Of a stretch of DNA of 64,000 nucleotides, positions 32,985-42,963 are shown in pieces (position 1 is the stretch's first letter; each line of letters starts with the position of its first letter). Location: assembly GCA_021821055.1 (NCBI GenBank), contig JAKACX010000004.1, forward strand, positions 21,019 to 85,018, written 5' to 3'. The position numbers were made by a program, and so were the translations under genes. Under the pieces are notes generated by a model. The model ran no database searches and had not been told where the DNA came from. It saw only the letters and a list, made by a program, of their open reading frames with translations. This stretch comes from Bacillota bacterium. GTDB taxonomy: Bacteria; Bacillota; Bacilli; Alicyclobacillales; SLC66.

Positions 32985-33830
32985 TCATGACTTGACGTCG
33001 TTCACGGCCCGGCGCCCGGACGAACCCGGGCTCCGTCCGGTCCGAAGGTAGACAGCCATCATAATGGCGAGATACAGGATGTATATGGAAACCTGCAGTA
33101 CCGAGGGACTGTCGGCGTAGCCGAAAAAGGAGTGCATGATGTCGCCGAGCGTGCCGTTTTCGTTGAGCAGCACCGTCGTGTTCCACAAGGGGCGCGAGGC
33201 GAACGGGAGCCAGCCCAGACCCTGCCAATCCTCGACCGCATTCGCCAGCAGTCCCGCGCTGAACAGCATCAGCAGTGCGCCCATCACGTTGAAAAAGTGC
33301 TTGAGGTTGATGCGGCGACCCGCGACATAGATGATGTAGCTCAGGCTGAGCCCGCACAGTGCGCCCGCTGCGGCGCCGGCCACAAGCATGCCGGGATTGG
33401 CGTGATAGGCGATCGCCAGCATGAAAATAACCGTCTCGAGGCCCTCGCGGCCGACGGTGAGAAAGGCGATCAGTCCGAGCGTGACGCCGGCGCCGGCGCT
33501 GAGCGCGGCGTCCATCCGCTGTTCCAGGTGGCGGTGCAATTCACGGCTCTGCCGCTTCATCCAGATGGTCATGTAGGACAGCATGGCGGCGGCCGCGACG
33601 TAGGTGATGCTCTCGATCACCGTCTGCAGGGTGGAGCCCGCGTAGATCCGCACGGTCATGAAGACAGCCACGCCCGCGGCGCCGGCCACGATGACGGCCG
33701 CCGCCACGCCGTACAGGACGTCGCGGAATCGGTCGCGGCGCCCGACCCTGTTCAGATAGGCGAGCATGATGGAACAGATCAGCGACGCTTCGAGAGACTC
33801 GCGAAAGAAGATCAGGAATGAGCCGAGCAT
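32985..33830 (-). CDS. FTR1-family iron permease
   Basis: The 281-residue protein has about seven helices and the two FTR1/EfeU REXXE motifs: FRESLEASL at the start and VGREGLETV near residue 125, which bind Fe(III) in the pore. GGAGG lies seven nt before ATG 33830. No EfeO/EfeB partner is visible; instead the gene follows the GlcD-type oxidase after about 30 nt, so the two are likely co-transcribed. It imports iron across the cytoplasmic membrane, important in an aerobic organism rich in heme enzymes. Confidence 0.9.
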   Translation of the reverse strand: MLGSFLIFFRESLEASLICSIMLAYLNRVGRRDRFRDVLYGVAAAVIVAGAAGVAVFMTVRIYAGSTLQTVIESITYVAAAAMLSYMTIWMKRQSRELHRHLEQRMDAALSAGAGVTLGLIAFLTVGREGLETVIFMLAIAYHANPGMLVAGAAAGALCGLSLSYIIYVAGRRINLKHFFNVMGALLMLFSAGLLANAVEDWQGLGWLPFASRPLWNTTVLLNENGTLGDIMHSFFGYADSPSVLQVSIYILYLAIMMAVYLRTGRSPGSSGRRAVNDVKS

Positions 33831-33860
33831 GTGCAGACCTCCGTTCCGGGTCGATGGCCG

Positions 33861-35225
33861 TCACTCATCGACCAGTTTGCCCGGGTTCATGATGTGCTCG
33901 GGATCGATCATGCGCTTCATGGCGCGCATCAGGTCGAGCGAGGCGCCGTGTTCCCGCGCCTGAAAGCGCTGTTTCCCGACTCCCACGCCGTGTTCGCCGG
34001 TGCAGGTTCCACCGCGTTCGAGCGCGTAGCCGACGATGAGGTCATTGGTCGCGTAGGCTGTCTCCAGGTCGGCGGGATCGGCCGGGTCGACCGCGAGCAG
34101 GACATGGTAGTTGCCATCCCCCACATGGCCGACGATGCCGCCTTGCAGTCCGCTGTCTGCCAGCGCCTGATTGGCGTGGGCAATCGCGCCGGGAAGCTCG
34201 GACAGCGGCAGGCACACGTCTGTGGACATGTTGCGCTTGCCGGGACAGTTCGCGAGAAACGCGGTGGCGGCCACGTGCCGCGCGTCCCACAGTTCGCGAC
34301 GGGCCTCTTCACTCTCCGCAAAATCGAATGCAAGGCAACCCTCGCTGTTCGTTAACTCCTGAACGCTGTCTATTTCTTGGCGCACGCCCGCCGGGTTGCC
34401 GTGGAACTCCAGAAACAGCGTCGGTGCCTCGGGATAGGATGCGCCTTGGAACCGGTTGACGGCGTGAATCATATATGCGTCAATAAACTCCACCCGCGCC
34501 ACCGGGATTCCCGCGCCCATGATGGCGGTGGCGGCGCGCACGCACCGGTCCACGTCCGGGAAACTGGCGCGCGCGGCGATCACGGCTTCCGGCAGTCCAT
34601 ATACGCGCAGCCACAGTTCGGTGAATACGCCGAGCGTTCCTTCGGAGCCGACAAACAGGCCCGTCAGGTGATAGCCTGACGACGACTTGGCCGCCAGCGA
34701 GCCCGTGCGGATGATCGAACCGTCCGGCAGGACCACTTCGAGCGCGCGGACTTGGTCGCGCATGGCGCCGTAACGCACCGTGGTGGTTCCGCTGGCGTTG
34801 GTGGAGACCATGCCCCCGAGGGAGGGGTCCGAACCTGGATCGACCGGGAAAAACAGTCCGTGCCGGCGCAGCGCGTCGTTCAACTGTCGCTTGGTGACGC
34901 CGGGTTGCACACACGCGAGGAAGTCGTCCGGACGGATCTCCAGCACCCGGTTCATGCGCATCATGTCGAGGCTTATGCCGCCGTGCACGGGGATCGCGTG
35001 GCCCTCGAGGCTGGTGCCCAGGGCAAATGGAACGACGGGAACGCGGTTTTTGCCAGCGTATTTTAGGATGGCGGCGACGTCGGCAACGCTTTCCGGGAAC
35101 GCCACCACGTCGGGCAGGTGCGGTTCGTGGTAGGATTCGTCGTGGCTGTGGTGCTCGCGCATCGTTTCATTAAATGTCACCTGTCCGGGTGACAGCAGGG
35201 ATTGAAGGTCTTTGAGCAAAGGCAA
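33861..35225 (-). CDS. FAD-linked D-lactate/glycolate dehydrogenase-type oxidase
   Basis: The 454-residue product has a PCMH-type FAD-binding domain (VVPFALGTSLEGHAIPVHGG; DPGSDPSLGGMVSTNASGTTTVRYGAMRD) and a C-terminal FAD-oxidase domain with 'VGHVGDGNYHVLLAVDP' (metal-site His) and 'GGTCTGEHGVGVGKQRF'. This matches GlcD/D-LDH enzymes oxidising D-2-hydroxy acids and feeding electrons to quinone. TTG start at 35225 with GGGGAAG close upstream. The partner GlcE/GlcF genes are absent, which favours a one-protein D-lactate dehydrogenase. Confidence 0.9.
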   Translation of the reverse strand: MPLLKDLQSLLSPGQVTFNETMREHHSHDESYHEPHLPDVVAFPESVADVAAILKYAGKNRVPVVPFALGTSLEGHAIPVHGGISLDMMRMNRVLEIRPDDFLACVQPGVTKRQLNDALRRHGLFFPVDPGSDPSLGGMVSTNASGTTTVRYGAMRDQVRALEVVLPDGSIIRTGSLAAKSSSGYHLTGLFVGSEGTLGVFTELWLRVYGLPEAVIAARASFPDVDRCVRAATAIMGAGIPVARVEFIDAYMIHAVNRFQGASYPEAPTLFLEFHGNPAGVRQEIDSVQELTNSEGCLAFDFAESEEARRELWDARHVAATAFLANCPGKRNMSTDVCLPLSELPGAIAHANQALADSGLQGGIVGHVGDGNYHVLLAVDPADPADLETAYATNDLIVGYALERGGTCTGEHGVGVGKQRFQAREHGASLDLMRAMKRMIDPEHIMNPGKLVDE

Positions 35226-35374
35226 CGTACTTCCCCTCTTTCGTGTAAGCGAATTATACTCCAGATTCCGTGCGGACTGCGCAGTCTGTCGTCAACTGTG
35301 GAAGAATCGTCGCTCGAATCGAACCCATCACGAACATTATTAGTTGCAGTGTCAACATTCGTTCGGATTCTCGC

Positions 35375-35402
35375 TTGACGGACTCCGATGTATTCGTAAT
35401 AT
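35375..35402 (+). promoter_or_regulatory. Putative promoter of the NCS1 permease gene
   Basis: TTGACG (35375-35380), a 16-nt spacer and TAATAT (35397-35402) give a good sigma-A match 45 nt before the start codon at 35447. Confidence 0.65.
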
Positions 35403-35446
35403 AGAGAGTGGGAATACGTTTTCCAACGCGAAGAGGGGGGATTCAC

Positions 35447-36853
35447 ATGGCGAAGGCTGGCGTCGGGCAATACGGGGAGGAAGTCCTGCAGATCGAACCC
35501 CACGGCATTGACCCGATCTCGCCGCTCGAACGGCACGGCAAGCCGCGGAGCCTGTTCACGTTGTGGTTCAGCGCCAATCTCGAGTTTGCGACACTCTCGG
35601 CCGGGGCGCTGTCGGTGGGGATTTTCGGGCTGAGCCTGTGGCAGGCGGCGTTGTCGATTCTCATTGGCAACATCGTGGGAGCCGCGTGCCTGGGGATTCT
35701 CACGACGTTCGGCTACAAGTGGGGCGTCCCACAGCTCATACAGTCGCGCGGCGCCTTCGGCCTGATCGGCAACTTCGTCCCGGCGACGTTCAATTTCATC
35801 GCGGGCGTCGGCTGGTACGCGGTCAATACGGTGCTTGGCGTATATGCGTTGCAGTGGCTACTGCCCATAGGCTTTCTCCCGAACCTTATCCTACTCATCG
35901 TCATCCAGGCGCTCGTGAGCATTTACGGCCACAACCTGATCCACTGGGTGGAACGCGTGGCGGCGCTGCTTCTGGCCGTCGTCTTTATCATTGTCACCGT
36001 GTACGCAGCGGGCCACATTCACTGGGGAATCGCGGAGAATGTCAAGGCGCTCGCGTACAGCGGCAATTTCGGCTCCTTCATCCTGTCCGTCGGCGTCGCG
36101 CTCTCCTACATGATGGGCTGGATGACCTACAGTTCGGACTACAGCCGCTACCTTCCGCAGGACACGCCGCGTTTCGCCACCTTCCTGTTCGCCTTCCTGG
36201 GGAATGTGATCCCGTGTGTCTGGCTCGAGATCCTCGGCGCGGGACTGGCGACGGTGGCCAATATCTCTGTTCCGACCGACCTGATCTCCGGCTTGCTCCC
36301 GCACGCCCTGGGCGTGATCGCGATGCTCGCCATCATCGTCGGGACCGTGACGGCCAATGTGCTCAATATCTACTCCGGCTCTCTGTCGCTGCTCGCGATC
36401 GATGTCCGGTGGATGCGCGCGGTCGCCCCGAAACGCTGGATCGCCGCCCTCCTGATCGGGGTGCTCGGGGGCGTGCTGTCCTACGCGGGCGGGCGCAGCG
36501 GCTACTACCAGAACTACACCAATTTCCTGCTCGTGCTCGGTTACTGGATCAGCCCCTGGCTTGCCGTTGTGCTCGCCGATTACATCCTTGTGCGCCGCCG
36601 CCGTGTGGACGTCGAGGACTTTTACTCGGGCGCGGGCGCGGTGCGCGCCGGCTTTTGGGCGTTTCTCGTGGGCTTTGCCTGCTCGGTGCCGTTTTTCAAC
36701 CAGACGCTGTTCATGGGATTTATTGCGAAGCAGTTCCCGCAGATCGGCGACCTGTCGTACTACGTGAGCTTCGCCGTGGCCTTTGGGCTCTACGCCTGGT
36801 TCAGTTCCGGACATCGTCGCGAACTCGCCGGCTCGCCCGTCACGACGGTCTGA
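35447..36853 (+). CDS. NCS1-family nucleobase:cation symporter
   Basis: The 468-residue, 12-helix product has NCS1 hallmarks: PISPLERHGKPRSLFTLWFSANLEFATLSAG at the N-terminus, 'GYKWGVPQLIQSRGAFGLIGNFVPA', 'GWYAVNTVLGVYAL' and 'WMTYSSDYSRYLPQ'. This is the pattern of purine/cytosine permeases. Start ATG 35447 is preceded by GGGGGG six nt upstream. It stands alone with its own promoter and a terminator after it; no catabolic genes for purines or pyrimidines are nearby. Confidence 0.9.
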   Translation: MAKAGVGQYGEEVLQIEPHGIDPISPLERHGKPRSLFTLWFSANLEFATLSAGALSVGIFGLSLWQAALSILIGNIVGAACLGILTTFGYKWGVPQLIQSRGAFGLIGNFVPATFNFIAGVGWYAVNTVLGVYALQWLLPIGFLPNLILLIVIQALVSIYGHNLIHWVERVAALLLAVVFIIVTVYAAGHIHWGIAENVKALAYSGNFGSFILSVGVALSYMMGWMTYSSDYSRYLPQDTPRFATFLFAFLGNVIPCVWLEILGAGLATVANISVPTDLISGLLPHALGVIAMLAIIVGTVTANVLNIYSGSLSLLAIDVRWMRAVAPKRWIAALLIGVLGGVLSYAGGRSGYYQNYTNFLLVLGYWISPWLAVVLADYILVRRRRVDVEDFYSGAGAVRAGFWAFLVGFACSVPFFNQTLFMGFIAKQFPQIGDLSYYVSFAVAFGLYAWFSSGHRRELAGSPVTTV

Positions 36854-36947
36854 GGCTGGGGGCATGAAGCCTGCGACCTGAGACTGGCGCCGTCGGGGCT
36901 GGCGCCACCTGGCCGCGGCCGCTGGCTCATTTCGCGGGCGCAAAGAG

Positions 36948-36978
36948 AAGAGGCCTGGCGCAGGACGCCGGGCCTCTT
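36948..36978. terminator. Bidirectional terminator between NCS1 gene and tal
   Basis: AAGAGGCCTGGCG (36948-36960) pairs with CGCCGGGCCTCTT (36966-36978) with one wobble, a 5-nt loop, and short T/A tracts on both sides. It serves the convergent permease and pentose-phosphate genes. Confidence 0.75.
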
Positions 36979-37013
36979 TCACGCATTCGGGCGGTGCGTT
37001 TGCGGTGTACGTC

Positions 37014-38108
37014 TCAGGCGTGCACCGCCGCGCTGCGTTCCTTGTCGATGGTCTGCATCAGTTCGTCGAACGATTTGGCAAACGACTCCAACCCTTTGAC
37101 CTGCAATTCGGCGCCGAGAACGGCGATGTTCAGCCCCGCCGCCTCACAGTCCCGCATCATCGCTTCGTCCGACGCGTACTGCGCGTCGACCGTACGCGCC
37201 ACGGTTCCGTGGTCGAGAAATGCCGCAAGCGTCTTCGGAGGCATGGTATTGACCGTATCGGGCCCGATGAGGCCGTCGATGTAGAGCACGTCGCTGAGTT
37301 TCGCACTCTTCGTGCCGGTGGAAGCGAACAGCGGCCGCTGCACGTGGGCGCCTTTGTCCTTGAGCGCGGAGAAGCGCTCCCCCTCGAAAATGCGCTGGAA
37401 CGCCTTGTACTGCAGGCGCGCATTCGCCAGCGCGACGCGACCCGACAGGCGTTCCAGCGCTTCGCCCTGCGCCGCCGCGTCCACCGCGCTGTCGACGCGG
37501 CTGACAAAGAGGCTGGCGACGGAACGGACGTCCGTGACGTCCTCGCCGTTCGCCGCACGCCACTCCAGGCCCTTGATGTACGCCTCGGCCACCGCTTCGT
37601 AATCATTCAGGGTGAACATCAGCGTGACGTTCACATTCACGCCGGCGGAGATGAGGCTGGTGATCGCCTCGAGGCCCTCCTTCGTCGCGGGGACTTTCAC
37701 CATCAGGTTGGGGCGGCCGATTTCGTGCCAGATCCGCTTGCCCTCCGCAATCGTGCCGGGCGCGTCATGGCTCAGTTCCGGAGGCACTTCGAGGCTGACA
37801 AAACCGTCGCCGCCGTTTGATTCCTGAAACAGCGGCGCAAATACGTCGCACGCGCTGCGGATGTCCGAGAAGGCGAGCGCTTCGTAGATCTCCACGACGC
37901 TCTTGCCGGACTTAGCGAACCGCTGGATGTCGGCCGTGTAGAGGTCGCTCTTGGCAATGGCGTTCTCGAAGAGGGTCGGGTTTGACGTGACGCCCCGTAC
38001 GCCCTGGTCCATCAAATTCTTCAATTCCCCGGTTTCGATCATGTCGCGGCGGATGTAGTCCAGCCACGCGCTCTGTCCGAGTTTGTGCAATTCATGCAGC
38101 TTTGTCAT
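37014..38108 (-). CDS. tal: Transaldolase
   Basis: The 364-residue product matches the long (mycobacterial-type) transaldolase: [19 protein letters not shown], '[16 protein letters not shown]', the Schiff-base Lys region '[16 protein letters not shown]' and '[25 protein letters not shown]'. It moves a dihydroxyacetone unit between sedoheptulose-7-phosphate and glyceraldehyde-3-phosphate. Its ATG overlaps the tkt stop by 4 nt (ATGA), so the two pentose-phosphate enzymes are translationally coupled. Confidence 0.95.
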   Translation of the reverse strand: MTKLHELHKLGQSAWLDYIRRDMIETGELKNLMDQGVRGVTSNPTLFENAIAKSDLYTADIQRFAKSGKSVVEIYEALAFSDIRSACDVFAPLFQESNGGDGFVSLEVPPELSHDAPGTIAEGKRIWHEIGRPNLMVKVPATKEGLEAITSLISAGVNVNVTLMFTLNDYEAVAEAYIKGLEWRAANGEDVTDVRSVASLFVSRVDSAVDAAAQGEALERLSGRVALANARLQYKAFQRIFEGERFSALKDKGAHVQRPLFASTGTKSAKLSDVLYIDGLIGPDTVNTMPPKTLAAFLDHGTVARTVDAQYASDEAMMRDCEAAGLNIAVLGAELQVKGLESFAKSFDELMQTIDKERSAAVHA

Positions 38109-40126
38109 GACTGTTTGCTCCTCTCGATCGTCCTTTGCGCAGCAGCTGCGACAGACTCGGCCGTGAAGCCGAACTGCTTCATGAGATCGGCCTCCGATCC
38201 CGACGCGCCAAACGTGGTGATGCCGAGGACTTCGCCTGTGAGGCCCGTGTGGCGCTCCCAGCCTGTCGGCTGCGCCATCTCGACAGCCACGCGCGCACGG
38301 ATGGACGGCGGCAGGACTTCATCGCGGTACGCCTGGCTCTGTTCCTCGAAGAGCCTGGTGGCCGGCATGCTGACCACGCGCGCCTGGATTCCCTTGGCGA
38401 GCAGCGCTTCTTGCGCCGACACGCAGAGACTGACTTCCGATCCCGTGCCAATCAGGATAACGTCGGGCTTGCTTCCCTGCTCGCGAACCACCACGTACGC
38501 GCCGTGCTCGACGCCTGAGACGGCGCCCTCGGGGGTGGCGGCAAGGATGGGAAGCGCCTGCCGCGAGAGTGCGAGCGCCACCGGCCGGTCGCGGTGCGCC
38601 ATGGCGAATCTCCACGCGGCAACCGTCTCATTGGCGTCCGCGGGGCGGATCACGATAAGGTTTGGGATGAGCCGGAGCGACGGGATGTGCTCCACGGGCT
38701 GGTGCGTGGGGCCGTCCGATCCCAGGCCGATGCTGTCGTGCGTGAAGACGTACACGATCGGCAGGCTCATCAGCGAGGCGAGCCTGACCGAGGGGCGCAT
38801 GTAGTCCGAAAAGACGAGAAATGTTCCGCCAAAGACGTGCAGCCCGCCGTGGAGCGCCATGCCGTTCAACGCGCCGCCCATGCCGTGCTCGCGCACGCCG
38901 AACCAGACGTTGCGTCCGCTGTAATTCTGCGGGCTGAAGATGTCCGCGCCCTTGATCGTCGTGTCGTTTGAACCCGCAAGGTCGGCGGAGCCGCCAAACA
39001 GCGTCGGGATCTGTTTGGCCAGCGCGTTGAGCGCCTGTCCGGACGCCTGGCGCGTGGCAATCGCTTTGGCGCCGACGGGGTAGGAGGGAAGTTCCGCGTC
39101 CCAGCCCTCGGGCAGTCTTCCCTGGGCAACCGCCAAAAGTTCCGCCGCGAGTTCCGGGTACTCGGCGCGGTAGCGGGCGAGCAGGGCGTTCCAGTCCGCC
39201 TCGTGGCGCTCCCCCTCGCGGACAAACCCGGCAAAGTGAGTCCGGACCTCGTCTGGCACGTAGTGCGCGCCCGGGTACGTCCATCCGTACGTCTCGCGCG
39301 CGAGCCGGGATTCATCGGCGCCGAGCGGCTTGCCGTGCGCTTCGGACGTTCCTTGGCGTCCCGGACTGCCGTAGCCGATGATGGTCCGCACCTCAATCAG
39401 CGTCGGATGCCCCGTCGACTTTTGCGCCTGGGTCAATGCGTTGGCGATCTGTTCCACGTCGTTGCCGTCGGCGACGCGCAGGACGTTCCAGCCGAGAGCC
39501 TCGAAGCGCGCCGCGACGTCTTCCGTGAAGGCGTTGGATGTCGGTCCGTCGAGAGAGATATCATTTGAATCGTAGAGCACGACCAAGCGATCCAGTTTCA
39601 GGTGTCCGGCCAGCGACGCCGCTTCATTCGAGACACCCTCCATGAGATCACCGTCGCCGCAAATGGCGTAGGTGTGATGGTCGATGACCGAGAGACCCGG
39701 CCTGTTGTAGCGTGCAGCAAGAGACCGCTCGGCCATCGCCATGCCAACCGCGTTGGCGATGCCCTGGCCCAGCGGTCCCGTGGTCGTTTCCACTCCCGGA
39801 GTGTGCCGGTATTCCGGATGTCCGGGCGTCCTGCTGCCCAGCTGGCGAAACTGCTTGAGGTCATCCAGCGTGAGTCCGTAATCCATCAGGTGCAAGAGGC
39901 TGTACAGCAGCATGGAACCGTGCCCCGCGGAGAGCACAAACCTGTCCCGGTTGAACCACCCGGGGTTGTGCGGGTTATGCCGCATGACGCGCGTCCACAG
40001 TGTATAAGCCATGGGTGCGGCTCCCATGGGGAGCCCCGGATGTCCCGAGTTTGCGCGTTCAATACTGTCTATGGACAGCGTCCTGATCGTATTGATCGCG
40101 ACCTGCTCGATGGGTGAAACGGCCAT
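38105..40126 (-). CDS. tkt: Transketolase
   Basis: The 673-residue product is a full-length transketolase: [20 protein letters not shown], thiamine-diphosphate motif [20 protein letters not shown]...LYDSNDIS, '[17 protein letters not shown]' and the C-terminal '[10 protein letters not shown]'. It transfers two-carbon units in the non-oxidative pentose-phosphate pathway. The ATG at 40126 has only a weak ribosome site. It leads a two-gene operon with tal. Confidence 0.95.
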   Translation of the reverse strand: MAVSPIEQVAINTIRTLSIDSIERANSGHPGLPMGAAPMAYTLWTRVMRHNPHNPGWFNRDRFVLSAGHGSMLLYSLLHLMDYGLTLDDLKQFRQLGSRTPGHPEYRHTPGVETTTGPLGQGIANAVGMAMAERSLAARYNRPGLSVIDHHTYAICGDGDLMEGVSNEAASLAGHLKLDRLVVLYDSNDISLDGPTSNAFTEDVAARFEALGWNVLRVADGNDVEQIANALTQAQKSTGHPTLIEVRTIIGYGSPGRQGTSEAHGKPLGADESRLARETYGWTYPGAHYVPDEVRTHFAGFVREGERHEADWNALLARYRAEYPELAAELLAVAQGRLPEGWDAELPSYPVGAKAIATRQASGQALNALAKQIPTLFGGSADLAGSNDTTIKGADIFSPQNYSGRNVWFGVREHGMGGALNGMALHGGLHVFGGTFLVFSDYMRPSVRLASLMSLPIVYVFTHDSIGLGSDGPTHQPVEHIPSLRLIPNLIVIRPADANETVAAWRFAMAHRDRPVALALSRQALPILAATPEGAVSGVEHGAYVVVREQGSKPDVILIGTGSEVSLCVSAQEALLAKGIQARVVSMPATRLFEEQSQAYRDEVLPPSIRARVAVEMAQPTGWERHTGLTGEVLGITTFGASGSEADLMKQFGFTAESVAAAAQRTIERSKQS

Positions 40127-40485
40127 ATGAATTATCCGCCTTTCTGCATCGCCGCCGACTGGTGGAGCGGCGCTTCGTATCTCATCTATTATGCACGAAA
40201 AGTTCTCTGAAGTGTGGCCTGTTCCGGCGGAATTGTTCCCACATCCTGAACCTTCCCGGTTTTGCGCAGTCGAATGTCGTCGAATCTCGGGTAAATTTGA
40301 AAAAAAACTCTAGTCTACAGGCAAAAATGATAGCGCGATTGGTAGAGATAGTGTATGTTGAACTTGCTGGATGCTGAGGGCCTCTTGAGGGGATGTCCGT
40401 AACCTGGTCGCTTGGGCATACCCGAGATCGTAGCGAATCCGTTCTTCCTTTGGAGGGCTTTTGCTTCCTAAGGAGGAACAACACC
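40127..40485. other. Divergent intergenic region and structured leader
   Basis: The left part must hold the tkt promoter (minus strand), which I cannot define. The right part (about 40360-40485) forms several hairpins and ends in the ribosome-site-sequestering stem at 40442-40478. Confidence 0.6.
40370..40485 (+). promoter_or_regulatory. Structured leader sequestering a ribosome site
   Basis: TTCTTCCTTTGG (40442-40453) can pair with CCTAAGGAGGAA (40467-40478) at 11 of 12 positions, hiding the AAGGAGG of the 25-residue peptide gene. Upstream are CTTGGG-CATA-CCCGAG (40411-40426) and CCTC-TT-GAGG (40381-40390) hairpins. The layout suggests a translational riboswitch or thermosensor; it does not match c-di-GMP-I or -II consensus sequences that I can recall. 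Confidence 0.55.
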
Positions 40486-40563
40486 ATGAAAGAAAAATTC
40501 ATGGCAGCTTTGACCATCGTCGCACTCGTCGTGGTGGCCTCAGCAACTTATATCGCGAAATAG
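40486..40563 (+). CDS. 25-residue hydrophobic peptide
   Basis: ATG 40486, with AAGGAGG nine nt upstream, encodes MKEKFMAALTIVALVVVASA followed by TYIAK and a stop. The basic start, hydrophobic core and ASA end look like a signal peptide or a single short TM helix, as in signalling peptide precursors and small membrane regulators. It is followed by the DUF5317 and HD-GYP genes in the same direction, 91 nt later. The strong but occluded ribosome site suggests regulated translation. No homologue is claimed. Confidence 0.6.
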   Translation: MKEKFMAALTIVALVVVASATYIAK

Positions 40564-40654
40564 TTGTGAGTCGACGTGCAGCAGAGGATTTCATAGTCCT
40601 TGGGTAGCTTTCCGCTGCCCAAGGCATCAAAGCTTTCCACGGGGTGCCCGCGCT

Positions 40655-41212
40655 ATGTGGTGGTTCCTTATACTGGCGGTTATAGTGGGGTTCATACGCG
40701 GCGGCAAGTTTTCCGTCATGCCTAAGTTTCGGTTTGCCTGGATTCTCATACCGGTAGCCCTAATGCAGGTTCTTGCATTGCCACAGCACAGCTTGGCGCC
40801 CCTCTTGGTATCGGTGTCATATGCATTGACGCTCATTTTCTTGGCAGTAAACTGGAGTTACGAAGAAGTGCGAATTTTGTTGATAGGGACGGCAGCGAAT
40901 GCCTTAGTTATTTGGGCGAACGGCGGCTCGATGCCCGTTCTGTATGGATCGGCGCTGACCCATTTCCTCCCATCCTCGGACCTCTCAACCGCCAGCGCGT
41001 GGCATAATCTATTGAGTTCACACAGTCGCTTTCCTTTACTTGCGGACATTATGTATATCCCATACCCCGTTCCCGACATGATGAGTTTCGGAGATATTTT
41101 TATTGCGGCGGGCGGGTGTCTCTTGATCCAACGGCTGATGAATAAGCCTGTTCCGCTGTCCCATCTTGCCAATTTAGGAATGTCTGGGGCTGGGCGTGGT
41201 TCTAAAAAATGA
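40655..41212 (+). CDS. DUF5317 membrane protein
   Basis: The 185-residue product has four to five helices and DUF5317 features: an opening 'LILAVIVGFIRGGKF', 'NALVIWANGGSMPVL' in the middle and 'YPVPDMMSFGDIFIAAGGCLLIQRLM' at the end. Proteins of this type are often encoded beside HD-domain phosphodiesterases, as here. Its stop overlaps the next start by 4 nt, so the two are translationally coupled; it probably forms a membrane partner of the HD-GYP protein. Confidence 0.75.
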   Translation: MWWFLILAVIVGFIRGGKFSVMPKFRFAWILIPVALMQVLALPQHSLAPLLVSVSYALTLIFLAVNWSYEEVRILLIGTAANALVIWANGGSMPVLYGSALTHFLPSSDLSTASAWHNLLSSHSRFPLLADIMYIPYPVPDMMSFGDIFIAAGGCLLIQRLMNKPVPLSHLANLGMSGAGRGSKK

Positions 41213-42768
41213 AAGAAGAGCTGCACCGCATATATTTGACGTTCTTCGCTGTGGTCGGCCCATCCATCCTGTTGTATTCCTTGTATAGTCTGACGGATCC
41301 GAGACTGTGGTACATCACCATCGTGGCTTCTCTGCTCGCCGTGGCGGGCGACCTCGTTCCGACGTTGCACCTCCGCGAGATGGCCATAAGCGTGGGAAAC
41401 CTCCTTGTTGTATTTTCGATCGTATCTATATCGACCAAGTCTGCAGTCGTGGTGATCAGTCTGTCTGTGTTGACGTTCGCGTTGATTGGCGCGATATCCC
41501 CTTTCATGATGGCCGTAAACATTGGTCAGGCTGCTCTATCTGCAGAACTGGCGGGATATGTGTGGCATTTCTTGATTGGTAGCCTTCCTCCTACGCTGTC
41601 GGTGATTCTTTGTGTATTAGTCTATTTTACCACCAATACATTCCTTGTTGCGACGGTGATCTCGATTCGGCAGGGGGTGGCGCTGGGAAATACTATTAAG
41701 GTTATTTATGGTAATGTCCCTCTCTCCCTAGCCTATATATCTACGTCTGTCATTGGTGGTGTGGCGGGGCTTCTATACAACATCTGGGGCGCAAGCTCTG
41801 TCGTGATTTCTCTCTTGATGTATCTCTTCCTCCGGCAGATGCTCCAACAACGAATCAATGATGCAAATATCATCCAGGATTACGCCCAAGAGGTCAAGCG
41901 GCGGTACAACGCGTCGATCACGTCGCTGGCTCATGCGATCGACGCCAGGGACTCGTATACGTTTGGACACTCCCTCAGGGTGGCTGCGCTCAGCAAACGA
42001 CTGACATTGAAAATGGAGGCGGGACTGAATCCGGAGGAGGTTTATTTTGGAGGCCTGCTGCACGACATCGGGAAGATCGCGATTCCGGACTCGATCCTGT
42101 TAAAGCCGGGCATGCTGGAGGCGTCGGAACTCGTCACGATGATGTCCCATCCCATCCTGGGCGAACAGATCCTGCGTGACTCGGGTGTCTCGGGCAATAT
42201 CCTGTCCGTCGTCCGCTGGCATCACGAGTGGGTGGCTGGCGGTGGATATCCGGACAACAAGAGCGGCGAGGACATCCCGTTTGTTGCGCGGCTCGTAAGC
42301 GTCGCGGACGCATTTGACGCGATGGTGTCCAATCGACCCTACCGCCGGGGCTGTTCCGTGGAGGACGCGCTCGAACGCCTCAAGGCGTTCGCCGGCAGGC
42401 AGTTTGACCGCAGGGTCGTCGACGCCATCGTCCAAGTGATTGAGTCGATGACCGAGGAGGAGATGCTCGCCATCGGCTATACGAACGAACCCGTGCTGGA
42501 GGTGCTGCCGATCGTCGACCTCCCGGGGTCGGAACTCACCCTTGCCGAGCGGCTGGACGCCAGTCGCAAGATTATCGAATGGGAGACAGCGGCCATCGAA
42601 CGGTATGCGCTTGAGGCGCCGAAAGGCGGCAGCGCTCTGTTTTGGCAGTCGCGCTACGGCCACTTGCCCTCAATGTTCCCCCGGCGTTCCGACGGGAGGC
42701 GCTCCGCTGCGGGAGTTGACGCGGATGTTGCGCTGCCCTCCATCGCGGCGGGCTGGGAACAGGACTGA
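41209..42768 (+). CDS. Membrane HD-GYP domain phosphodiesterase
   Basis: The 519-residue protein has about seven N-terminal helices (residues 1-220), a linker helix, and an HD-GYP domain: FGHSLRVAALSKRL, GGLLHDIGKIAIPDSILLKPG (metal His285/Asp286), 'MMSHPILGEQIL', 'WHHEWVAGGGYPDN' (His338/His339, GYP motif) and 'VADAFDAMVSNRPYR'. Such domains hydrolyse cyclic di-GMP. The membrane part resembles the MASE-like sensors found with DUF5317. Its C-terminal 40 residues are non-conserved. The gene is probably under the same leader control as the 25-residue peptide. Confidence 0.88.
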   Translation: MKEELHRIYLTFFAVVGPSILLYSLYSLTDPRLWYITIVASLLAVAGDLVPTLHLREMAISVGNLLVVFSIVSISTKSAVVVISLSVLTFALIGAISPFMMAVNIGQAALSAELAGYVWHFLIGSLPPTLSVILCVLVYFTTNTFLVATVISIRQGVALGNTIKVIYGNVPLSLAYISTSVIGGVAGLLYNIWGASSVVISLLMYLFLRQMLQQRINDANIIQDYAQEVKRRYNASITSLAHAIDARDSYTFGHSLRVAALSKRLTLKMEAGLNPEEVYFGGLLHDIGKIAIPDSILLKPGMLEASELVTMMSHPILGEQILRDSGVSGNILSVVRWHHEWVAGGGYPDNKSGEDIPFVARLVSVADAFDAMVSNRPYRRGCSVEDALERLKAFAGRQFDRRVVDAIVQVIESMTEEEMLAIGYTNEPVLEVLPIVDLPGSELTLAERLDASRKIIEWETAAIERYALEAPKGGSALFWQSRYGHLPSMFPRRSDGRRSAAGVDADVALPSIAAGWEQD

Positions 42769-42963
42769 TTGCCTGTCGGCGCACCACGCTCTTCTGGTAT
42801 ACTTGAGGGCATCCAGCACGACATGTGATAATCCGGATTGCGCTTGCAGCGAGGCCCTTGCATATGTCCCCAAGGGAAGCGTGTTGGACTGGCTGTGATC
42901 GAGACGGCGCGCCATGTCCGGAACACGCACTCCGATGCGCACCTTGTTTTGGGGGGAAGCCAC

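Noticed and set aside
40370..40485. Known c-di-GMP riboswitch before the HD-GYP operon
   Set aside because: The GEMM-type conserved bases are absent, so I call the leader structured but unclassified.
42820..42840. GACATGTGATAATCCGG as another type C end
   Set aside because: Only about 17 bases match and no inner hairpin or second end is present, so I do not list it as an element.
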